This document shows, in pieces, positions 57,347 through 64,000 of a DNA stretch of 64,000 bases. Each line of letters begins with the position of its first letter. Within the stretch, counting starts at the first letter, position 1. The DNA lies in NCBI GenBank assembly GCA_026995045.1, contig JALWPK010000257.1, positions 1-64,000 on the forward strand, written 5' to 3'. A program made the position numbers and the translations under genes. A model generated the notes under the pieces. That model worked only from the letters and a program-made list of their open reading frames with translations. It ran no database searches and had not been told where the DNA came from. Origin of the DNA: Gammaproteobacteria bacterium (lineage in GTDB: Bacteria > Pseudomonadota > Gammaproteobacteria > SZUA-229).

Positions 57347-59797
57347 TTAAAACCTGAGCCTGCGCAAGCGCAGGGAATTGGTAATGACCGAAACCGAACT
57401 GAAACTCATCGCGGTCGCCGCAATAATCGGCGACAACAGCAGCCCGAGGAAGGGGTAGAGCACGCCGGCGGCAACCGGCACGCCAAGCGCGTTGTAAACA
57501 AAGGCAAAGAACAGGTTTTGGCGAATGTTGCGCATTACCGCCTTGCTGAGTTTGCGCGCGCGCACGATGCCGCGCAGGTCGCCTTTCACCAGGGTGACGC
57601 CAGCGCTTTCCATGGCGACATCAGCGCCGGTTCCCATGGCGATGCCGACATGGGCCTGCGCCAGCGCCGGCGCATCGTTGATGCCGTCGCCGGCCATGGC
57701 GACCGTGCGGCCTTCGGCTTGCAGTTGTTTCACAATGCTGGCTTTCTGATCCGGCAACACTTCGGCTTCAACCCGGTCGATGCCGAGTTTGCGCGCCACC
57801 GCTTCGGCGGTGGTTCGGCTGTCGCCGGTCAGCATCACCACGCTGACGCCGGCCTTGTGTAAATCGTTAATGGCTTCAGCCGTGGACGCCTTGATTGGGT
57901 CGGCGACGCCAATCAGCCCGGCAGCCTTGTCGTCGATGGCGACAAACATCACGGTCTGGCCTTCCGCGCGACCGGCTTCGGCTTGTTGCGGCAAGTCGCC
58001 TGCATTGATGTTCAGTGCTTCCAGCAGCTTGATGTTGCCAAGCGCCACCTTGTGGCCGTCCACTGTGCCGGTAACGCCCTTACCGGTCACGGAGTCAAAC
58101 GCTTCGGTGGCTGACAGGGTAAGGTTGCGCGCCTCGGCGCCCTGCACAATGGCTTCAGCCAGCGGGTGTTCGCTGGCGCGCTCCAGGCTGGCGGCGAGCC
58201 GCAGCACTTCGTCTTCGCTGAAGCTCTCTGTTGCGACCACGGAAACCAGTTTGGGTTTGCCTTCGGTCAGCGTGCCGGTTTTGTCGACCACCAGCACATC
58301 GACTTTTTCCATGGTTTCCAGCGCTTCGGCGTTTTTAATCAGCACGCCCATGGTCGTGCCTTTTCCAGTGCCGACCATGATTGACATCGGCGTGGCCAGT
58401 CCCAGCGCGCAGGGGCAGGCGATAATCAGCACCGCCACGGCGTTCACCACCGCATGCGCCAGCCGGGGTTCCGGGCCAATGGTCCACCAGGCGATGAAGG
58501 CGATGACGGCAATAATCACCACGATGGGGACAAAGTAGGATGACACCAGGTCGGCGAGTTTCTGGATTGGCGCGCGCGAACGTTGCGCCTCGGCAACCAT
58601 GTGTACGATTTGTGACAACAGGGTGTTGGCGCCGATTTTTTCCGCGCGTATGACCAGACTGCCTGTGCCGTTGACCGTAGCGCCAATCACCTTGTCATCC
58701 GCCTGTTTTTCCACCGGGATAGGCTCGCCGGTTACCATCGATTCGTCCACCGGGCTGTTGCCTTCCAGCACGATGCCGTCGACCGGGATTTTTTCACCAG
58801 GGCGAACGCGCAGTTTGTCGCCAACCTTGACCTGCTCCAGTGGAATGTCTTCCTCACTGCCGTCTTCACGGATGATGCGCGCGATGTTGGGCGCCAGGCC
58901 GAGCAGCATTTTGATGGCGCTGTTGGTCTGGCTGCGGGCGCGAAGCTCCAGCACCTGACCGAGCAATACCAGTGCGGTAATCACGGCAGCGGCTTCAAAG
59001 TACACACCGACCAGTCCTTCATCGCTGCGCATCAAGGGCGGGAAAATACCGGGAAACAACAGGGCAATGGTGCTGTATATCCACGACACCGATACACCGA
59101 GGCCAATCAGCGTGAACATGTTCAGGTTCCAGGTTTTGACAGACTGCACGGCGCGAACATAGAACGGCCAGCCGCCCCACAATACAACGGGGGTGGCCAT
59201 TGCGAATTCAATCCACTGTATCACTGACATGGGCAAACCGTCTGGCAGCCAGGATGGCGCCAGGTCGGCAATCATGGCGAGGAAAAATAACGGAACGGCT
59301 AGCGCAGTGCTGACCTGGAAGCGTTTGCGCATATCATCCAGTTCACTGGTGTCTTCTTCTACGGTAACGGTTTTTGGCTCCAGCGCCATACCGCACTTGG
59401 GGCAGGCGCCGGGATGGTCCTGTACGACCTCCGGGTGCATCGGGCAGGTGTATTCCACCTTTGTGCTGACGGCGACGACGCCTTTTGGCTCCAGCGCCAT
59501 GCCGCATTTGGGGCAGATGCCAGGGCCGTTCTGTTCGATTTCAGGGTGCATCGGACAGGTGTAGGTTGTGTCGGCCAGGCTGCATGCGCCGTCTTCGCAG
59601 GCCGGGTCAGCATCATCAGCCTGCGGTTTGATATAGTGTTCCGGGTTTGTCCTGAACTTGTCTTCACAGCCCTGGCTGCAGAAATAATAGTCCTGATGGT
59701 TATGATGAACATGGTGTTCACTGTCGGTTGTCACGTCCATGCCACAGACAGGATCTTTCAGGGCGCTGCTGTGTGTATGACTGGTTTCATCCGGCAT
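57347..59797 (-). CDS. Copper-type P1B ATPase with YHS and CPMHP domains
   Basis: An 816-residue efflux ATPase. The N-terminus has a YHS domain (about 15-52; [21 protein letters not shown]) and two CPMHPE...CPKCGMAL heavy-metal-binding modules (about 79-105 and 115-142) instead of a classical HMA domain. The core has [14 protein letters not shown] (ion path), DKTGTLT and [19 protein letters not shown] and the final [18 protein letters not shown] carry the TM7/TM8 residues of Cu+/Ag+ pumps. It likely exports Cu(I) or Ag(I). No CueR-type operator was seen upstream. Confidence 0.95.
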   Translation of the reverse strand: MPDETSHTHSSALKDPVCGMDVTTDSEHHVHHNHQDYYFCSQGCEDKFRTNPEHYIKPQADDADPACEDGACSLADTTYTCPMHPEIEQNGPGICPKCGMALEPKGVVAVSTKVEYTCPMHPEVVQDHPGACPKCGMALEPKTVTVEEDTSELDDMRKRFQVSTALAVPLFFLAMIADLAPSWLPDGLPMSVIQWIEFAMATPVVLWGGWPFYVRAVQSVKTWNLNMFTLIGLGVSVSWIYSTIALLFPGIFPPLMRSDEGLVGVYFEAAAVITALVLLGQVLELRARSQTNSAIKMLLGLAPNIARIIREDGSEEDIPLEQVKVGDKLRVRPGEKIPVDGIVLEGNSPVDESMVTGEPIPVEKQADDKVIGATVNGTGSLVIRAEKIGANTLLSQIVHMVAEAQRSRAPIQKLADLVSSYFVPIVVIIAVIAFIAWWTIGPEPRLAHAVVNAVAVLIIACPCALGLATPMSIMVGTGKGTTMGVLIKNAEALETMEKVDVLVVDKTGTLTEGKPKLVSVVATESFSEDEVLRLAASLERASEHPLAEAIVQGAEARNLTLSATEAFDSVTGKGVTGTVDGHKVALGNIKLLEALNINAGDLPQQAEAGRAEGQTVMFVAIDDKAAGLIGVADPIKASTAEAINDLHKAGVSVVMLTGDSRTTAEAVARKLGIDRVEAEVLPDQKASIVKQLQAEGRTVAMAGDGINDAPALAQAHVGIAMGTGADVAMESAGVTLVKGDLRGIVRARKLSKAVMRNIRQNLFFAFVYNALGVPVAAGVLYPFLGLLLSPIIAATAMSFSSVSVITNSLRLRRLRF

Positions 59798-59861
59798 TTT
59801 GTCCCACCTTTGTGTTGTTTGATTGTGCTTTGTTTTTTAGAACTTGAGAGATTTTTTCAGT

Positions 59862-60035
59862 TCACATTTGGTTGCTGTTCGCGAAAAGTAATTCACCATC
59901 GATGGTAAAATCGTATGTATTGTTGTGCCTCCGGATACGGGTTTTGCGTGTATAGCTGGTAATATGCAAGCTTTTTTCGAACACACGCCGCCGGTAGATG
60001 GAACGTCCCTGTCCAGGTTGGCAGGAGTCTTCCAT
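59862..60035 (-). CDS. Small ORF coupled to the cytochrome c gene, 57 residues
   Basis: Begins at an ATG one base after the cytochrome c stop (TAATATG), an arrangement that favours re-initiation. The product is basic in the middle (SYTRKTRIRRHNN) and has an N-terminal Cys (MEDSCQPGQGRS). No family or membrane segment was recognised. It could be chance. A 12-bp palindrome ACCATCGATGGT (59895-59906) lies inside it. Confidence 0.35.
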   Translation of the reverse strand: MEDSCQPGQGRSIYRRRVFEKSLHITSYTRKTRIRRHNNTYDFTIDGELLFANSNQM

Positions 60036-60036
60036 A

Positions 60037-60633
60037 TTATTTACCGAAGGTTTTACGTATGTATTCCAGAACCCGGTCAATATCAGCCTCGGTCAGATTC
60101 GGGTTGCCGCCTTTGGGAGGCATCGCCATGACCGAGCCGGGACTTTGAAAGCCATTGATGATATGGTCTTTCAATACGCTGTCTGATTTGCTCAGGCGTC
60201 CACTGCTGTCATTGAAGTCAGGAACGCCGGGGAATGCGCCGGCGCCGTCTGTAGCGTGACAGGAGATACAGGTCTTGTTGAACGTATCCTTGCCGGTGGC
60301 GTCGGTGCTGACTCTGGCTACTACCTGGGTCGAACCACTGGATACCGCCTTGGTGTTGGATGCCTGCAGGAAAGTGATCACGTCACGCGCTTCCTGACCG
60401 GTCAGCCCGCCACGTACACGCATATGGAAGGTGGTGGTTATCCACTGGTCATCACGAAGTTCCTTGGGGCCGCGGACATTGTGACAACGGTTGCAGTTAT
60501 CGGCCCATATTCTGGAGCCATTGGAAAAGTTACCGGCTTCAGGATAGTCAGCGGACAGGCTGGCGGTTGAGGCGATCAACAGGGTGCTGACAATGGCGCA
60601 GATAATAGTGTGTTTTGAATGATTGGTTTTCAT
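60037..60633 (-). CDS. Periplasmic diheme cytochrome c
   Basis: A 198-residue exported protein. The signal peptide (about 1-30) ends near SLSA. Two heme-binding motifs are seen: CNRCH (about 50) and CISCH (about 127), each with a likely Met ligand (MRVRGG region, MAMPPKGG). The C-terminal half is a class I cytochrome c domain (LTEADIDRVLEYIRKTFGK). It is 11 bp downstream of the porin-like gene. In this metal cluster it may pass electrons in the periplasm; the partner is unknown. Confidence 0.9.
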   Translation of the reverse strand: MKTNHSKHTIICAIVSTLLIASTASLSADYPEAGNFSNGSRIWADNCNRCHNVRGPKELRDDQWITTTFHMRVRGGLTGQEARDVITFLQASNTKAVSSGSTQVVARVSTDATGKDTFNKTCISCHATDGAGAFPGVPDFNDSSGRLSKSDSVLKDHIINGFQSPGSVMAMPPKGGNPNLTEADIDRVLEYIRKTFGK

Positions 60634-60644
60634 AATATTCCTCC

Positions 60645-61907
60645 TCAGAAACCGTACGCCAGTTGCAGCAACCAGCGATTGTCAGCATCAAGACCGGCGT
60701 TGGGGTTGTCGTTGGACTCATAACCCAGCTTGCCGACGAAGTTGTTGGTGAACAGATAATTGAAACCGAGAGCGGTTTGCTGAATATCTCTGGCTGTTCC
60801 CGGGCTGTCGAAATCGGTGTAGCGAACCACCGCCTCGTATTTCGCGCCGGGGAACTTGTAGGCAAGCTGCGCATACCAGGTTTGCCAGGTCGCGGCTTCT
60901 ATATCGAAGCCGCCAATATTGGTTCCGCCCAGTTCGGATTTGACATATTCATAGCGTACATCCATCTCCTTGTTTCGCCAGGAGACATCCATGCCGGTAA
61001 CATCGTAGGTGCTGGCGGCAAAGGTGGTTGTATCCAGGTCAGGTGGCATGGTGATGGTAAAAAGCGACGTATCAAGATCTTCGTATTCGGTTACACTTGC
61101 CTTGCCACTGAGAAAAGACACACCGATTTCCAGCGACGGCATGGGCAGGATGCCAAAGCGGCCACCGAATACTTTTTCACTGTCACGGTCAGCGCCAAAA
61201 CCCTCGGCCTCAATACCATCGTATTCGATTGTATCGACAGCGCCGGCTCCGTCATCTTCGACTTCCGCTTTCAGCTCAGGGCCATTTCCGATGTAGATGG
61301 CATAGTTGGCTTTCATACCGCCAACGTGGAAGCCACCGCGAAGTTGTATGCCCATGTCTGACACTGGCGCGGCGCCATCATGACCAAAGCCTGGCGGCGC
61401 CGATGGCATTTTATTGATCCATGAAGGGTGCATGTTCTGGCGGAACTGTCCGACAGGACTGAGAAATCGCCCGGCGACCAGTATCATGTTGTCATTGACG
61501 AACCAGTCAATCGTCATGTATTCAAGGTTGGTTTCGGTTTCACCATTTTCAGCTACTTCAAATTCCAGTTCAGACTCAAGCATGACAATGTCACGGTACT
61601 GGTAGTGGAAGATCGGGGAGAACGAACCGACAGTAAAACTGCCGTTGTCGCCGGCCGCATCGGTTTTAACAAAGCCAACATCGGTGTAACCCGCCATATG
61701 CACCAGGGTGTTCGGGTTTTTCCACTCGGCGGCCTGCTGGACTTCACTGTTCAGCGCAGTGACCTGGCGTTGCAGCGCATCGATTTGCTGTTGCAGTTCA
61801 GCGTTGCTGGCGTCGGCGCCGGCGATGCCGCTTGCCCCGAAGGACACGGAGGCGGCCAGTGCGGTAACCAACGCTTTTTTTCTGCATGAATGACATGAAT
61901 GCTTCAT
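60645..61907 (-). CDS. Porin-like outer-membrane protein
   Basis: A 420-residue protein with a signal peptide (VTALAASVSFGASGIAGA), a short coiled coil (AELQQQIDALQRQVTALNSE, about 33-52) and a beta-barrel of alternating strands ending in LLQLAYGF, whose C-terminal Phe is the outer-membrane assembly signal. The coiled-coil-plus-barrel layout resembles phosphate/anion-type porins (OprP/O-like). ATG at 61907; an upstream in-frame extension to 62000 is not signal-like. Probably an operon with the cytochrome c gene. Confidence 0.85.
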   Translation of the reverse strand: MKHSCHSCRKKALVTALAASVSFGASGIAGADASNAELQQQIDALQRQVTALNSEVQQAAEWKNPNTLVHMAGYTDVGFVKTDAAGDNGSFTVGSFSPIFHYQYRDIVMLESELEFEVAENGETETNLEYMTIDWFVNDNMILVAGRFLSPVGQFRQNMHPSWINKMPSAPPGFGHDGAAPVSDMGIQLRGGFHVGGMKANYAIYIGNGPELKAEVEDDGAGAVDTIEYDGIEAEGFGADRDSEKVFGGRFGILPMPSLEIGVSFLSGKASVTEYEDLDTSLFTITMPPDLDTTTFAASTYDVTGMDVSWRNKEMDVRYEYVKSELGGTNIGGFDIEAATWQTWYAQLAYKFPGAKYEAVVRYTDFDSPGTARDIQQTALGFNYLFTNNFVGKLGYESNDNPNAGLDADNRWLLQLAYGF

Positions 61908-62024
61908 GATATTCACTCCTGTTTCAGTTGAATAAAGGGCTTTGAAAATCTTGTTATGCCGGTAAAAACGCGGCGACGCATTTCGCGTGATGCGCAACAT
62001 CAGGCTGCAAAAGCAGCGAGGGAA

Positions 62025-62435
62025 TCAGATGATGGGGGGAATGATATCAGGCTCGATATCGCGGCTGTGATAGTCGGCCAGGGTGAAAGCTGTAAAGATG
62101 CTGCGCATGTGGCTGTTGCTGTAGTAGGCGGCAGGTAAAATAGCAGCACTGTGCTGGCTGCCGGAATTTTGGCAGGCAACGCCGGCGTCACAGTTGCAAT
62201 CGCCATTGCCATCGCAGTGCGCGCAGCAAGGTTTGTTGACCTGTGTTTGTAGAGCGACGGTGGTCACGGCATGGCGGTGTGCGCCATTGTCATGCTGCAT
62301 TTCGCCTATGGTTTCGTGGCTGCAGTGTCCGCTGTCCGCCTGCAACCGGGGGGAATAGGCATACGAAGCAAGCGGCAGCCCTGTCAGTGTCAGGGTAAGC
62401 AACCAGCACAGAATAATGTGGGCGCGCCTGTTCAT
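62025..62435 (-). CDS. Exported His/Cys-rich protein, probable metal-related
   Basis: A 136-residue exported protein: signal peptide (LCWLLTLTLTGLPLASYA), then a histidine- and cysteine-rich mature part (HCSHETIGEMQHDNGAHRHA, then NKPCCAHCDGNGDCNCDAGVACQN, seven Cys in 23 residues). This is the composition of small copper- or zinc-binding periplasmic proteins in resistance clusters. No named family was assigned. It lies between the RND pump and the porin on the same strand. Confidence 0.78.
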   Translation of the reverse strand: MNRRAHIILCWLLTLTLTGLPLASYAYSPRLQADSGHCSHETIGEMQHDNGAHRHAVTTVALQTQVNKPCCAHCDGNGDCNCDAGVACQNSGSQHSAAILPAAYYSNSHMRSIFTAFTLADYHSRDIEPDIIPPII

Positions 62436-62509
62436 GTGGTTTATGTGTTTCCCGTTAATGGAAAATTCAAGTCTGTAAATCGATTGTAGTCACATGCGAT
62501 ACTGGCAGC

Positions 62510-62523
62510 TTGACCTGTATCAA
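62510..62523. promoter_or_regulatory. FNR-type box
   Basis: TTGACCTGTATCAA matches the FNR/ANR/DNR consensus with one change and nearly equals the box at 42308. Its centre is 82 bp upstream of the His/Cys-rich gene start. The rest of 62436-62718 holds no convincing gene. Confidence 0.6.
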
Positions 62524-62718
62524 GCTTACTCCTTTCTGTTCAAGGTAATAACATTGAATATCAAGAGGTTATTTTGCTCAGCACCAGCTTGCTTTACCTT
62601 GACCGTGATCACGCCATTCGGTATGGCGCTGCCGGCAATCCCGCCTCAGTTCGACAACCCGAATTTGCTTGTCATAAGTTCATTCGCAGCACGTTGCTGA
62701 AATGGTCAATCCTGATTG

Positions 62719-64000
62719 TCATGCGCGCATGTTATTGCCTTGGTGCGCTTTCTTCAGGCCAATCTGTTTCCACAACAGAAATACCGCCGGAATCACCACC
62801 AGCGTCAGAATGGTGGCGCTGATCATGCCGCCGACCATGGGCGCTGCGATGCGCCGCATCACTTCCGAACCGGCGCCGCCGCCCAGCATAATCGGCAGCA
62901 AGCCGGCGATGATGGCGGCTACCGTCATCATGATGGGGCGCACGCGCATCAGCGCGCCATCGATGACCGCCGAGCGGATTTCATCGGTGGTGAGGTCGAC
63001 GTTTTTGCGCAAGGCTTCATCCTTGTGCTGCTGCAGCGCCTGATTCAGGTACACCAGCATCACCACGCCGATTTCCACCGCCACCCCGGCGAGCGCGATG
63101 AAGCCCACGCCGACAGCGACCGACAGGTTGTAATCCAGCAAATACAGCAGCCAGAAGCCGCCGATCAGCGCCATCGGCAAGGTGCCCATGATGATGAGCA
63201 CTTCGGTCAGGTTGCGGAAGTTGAGGTAGAGCAACAGAATGATAATCACCAGCGTCACCGGCACCACCGTGCTCAGGCGTTCGATGGCGCGCAGCATGAA
63301 TTCATACTGCCCGGACCACGACACGGAATAACCCGGCGGCAGGTCGACCTTGTCGGCCACCACCTGACGCGCTTCCTGCACATAGGAGCCCAGGTCGCGG
63401 CCTTCGATGTCGATATAAATCCAGCCGTTGAGGCGGGCGTTTTCGGTTTTGATTAAACCGGGGCCGCTTTCGATGCGTATGTCGGCGACTTCGGCGAGTG
63501 AAATGTGCGCGCCGGTTGGCGTAATCAACGGCAGGTTGCGCAGTTTTTCCAGCGAGTCGCGCACATCGCGCGGGTAGCGCACGTTAATCGGGTAACGCTC
63601 CAGGCCTTCCACTGTCATCGCGACTTTCATGCCGCCGATGGCGGAGCGCACTACTTCCTGAATGTCTTCAATATTCAATGCAAACCGTGACGCCGCCACG
63701 CGATCAATATCGACCGTGACATAGCGCCCACCGGCGACGCGTTCAGCATAAACCGACACGGTGCCGGGAACATTGTTGAGGGCTTCTTCTATCTGCTTGC
63801 CGATTTCCTCGATTTTTTCCAGGCTGGGACCGGCCACCTTGACGCCGACCGGAGTCTTGATGCCGGTGGCCAGCATGTCGATGCGGTTCTTGATGGGCAT
63901 TACCCAGGCATTGGTCAGGCCGGGATACTGCACCAGCGCGTCCAGCTCCTGCTTGAGTTTGCTCATGGTCATGCCTTCGCGCCATTCTTCTTTGGGTTTG
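62719..64000 (-). CDS. Heavy-metal RND efflux pump (CusA/CzcA family), C-terminal part
   Basis: The frame runs off the window on its 5' side; 427 codons are visible. EEWREGMTMSKL, NRIDMLATGIKTPVGVKVAG, ERVAGGRYVTVDI, GMKVAMTVEGLERYPINVRYP and KTENARLNGWIYIDI follow CusA closely, as do the C-terminal membrane helices (GFIALAGVAVEIGVVMLVYL). It is the proton-driven inner-membrane pump of a CusCBA-like system; the rest lies outside. One methionine of the CusA triad seems replaced: GPGLIKTENAR has Leu where CusA has Met. Confidence 0.93.
   Translation of the reverse strand, partial: KPKEEWREGMTMSKLKQELDALVQYPGLTNAWVMPIKNRIDMLATGIKTPVGVKVAGPSLEKIEEIGKQIEEALNNVPGTVSVYAERVAGGRYVTVDIDRVAASRFALNIEDIQEVVRSAIGGMKVAMTVEGLERYPINVRYPRDVRDSLEKLRNLPLITPTGAHISLAEVADIRIESGPGLIKTENARLNGWIYIDIEGRDLGSYVQEARQVVADKVDLPPGYSVSWSGQYEFMLRAIERLSTVVPVTLVIIILLLYLNFRNLTEVLIIMGTLPMALIGGFWLLYLLDYNLSVAVGVGFIALAGVAVEIGVVMLVYLNQALQQHKDEALRKNVDLTTDEIRSAVIDGALMRVRPIMMTVAAIIAGLLPIMLGGGAGSEVMRRIAAPMVGGMISATILTLVVIPAVFLLWKQIGLKKAHQGNNMRA

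Noticed and set aside
59798..59861. CueR-type operator upstream of the copper ATPase
   Set aside because: No MerR-family dyad with a 19-bp spaced promoter could be found before the start at 59797.

Overview
The window reads as the chromosome of a gammaproteobacterium. Support comes from the fabA-fabB pair for anaerobic unsaturated fatty acid synthesis, Rnd, TcdA, RimO, Uup, B12-dependent MetH, a DUF3301/DUF4426/DUF2244 set typical of that class, a long-form PstC/PstA, and FNR-, PhoB-, NrdR- and DnaA-type sites. I cannot name the genus. Denitrifying or sulfur-metabolising relatives are plausible from the thiosulfate/thiol genes and the FNR boxes, but that is inference.

Layout. 1-735: end of an IS3-family element, then a gene-free stretch with a striking multi-hairpin element. 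736-12.4 kb: metH, a higBA toxin-antitoxin pair with its own operator, a candidate terminator-ended small RNA, uup flanked on both sides by the same dispersed repeats, a LysR/DoxX/pirin cluster, a FecR-domain protein, and a D-cysteine desulfhydrase-like gene that seems to lack a normal start codon. 12.5-25.7 kb: housekeeping and cell-envelope genes (fabB-fabA, rnd-gloA, TerB and glutaredoxin-like genes, MlaC-like, a MotA/MotB-like proton-channel pair of unknown function, a rhomboid protease, rimO). 25.9-34.5 kb: tcdA overlapping a hybrid histidine kinase, a convergent NarL-type regulator, and a 1067-residue calcium-site/beta-propeller lipoprotein whose promoter region holds a long palindrome. 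34.6-40.4 kb: nrdA, a small linked gene and nrdB, with paired NrdR boxes and two perfect DnaA boxes upstream. 40.4-42.2 kb: a DMT transporter preceded by a structured leader RNA ending in a terminator 17 nt before its start codon.

42.3-45.6 kb is an apparent sulfur/thiol operon: a small periplasmic protein, a YeeE/YedE (TsuA-like) transporter, an exported ADO/PCO-type thiol dioxygenase and an exported rhodanese. It sits behind two FNR-type boxes 32 bp apart, one placed for class II activation. 45.7-54.2 kb is the phosphate module in the order pstC-pstA-pstB-phoU-phoB-phoR-pstS; pstS comes last and has its own four-repeat Pho box array.

54.2-64 kb looks accessory and partly decayed. It holds a frameshifted arsJ (organoarsenical efflux) relic, an IS5-type element whose transposase is broken by an exact 16-bp tandem duplication, and then a one-strand metal-resistance cluster. 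In transcription order that cluster is a partial CusA/CzcA-type RND pump, a His/Cys-rich exported protein, a porin-like protein, a diheme cytochrome c, a small coupled ORF, a copper-type P1B ATPase with YHS and CPMHP domains, and a PII-like protein.

No tRNA, rRNA or CRISPR array was recognised. The best candidates for undescribed biology are the leader RNA at 41372-41514, the thiol dioxygenase/rhodanese/YeeE operon, the MotAB-like pair, and the hairpin element at 266-419.
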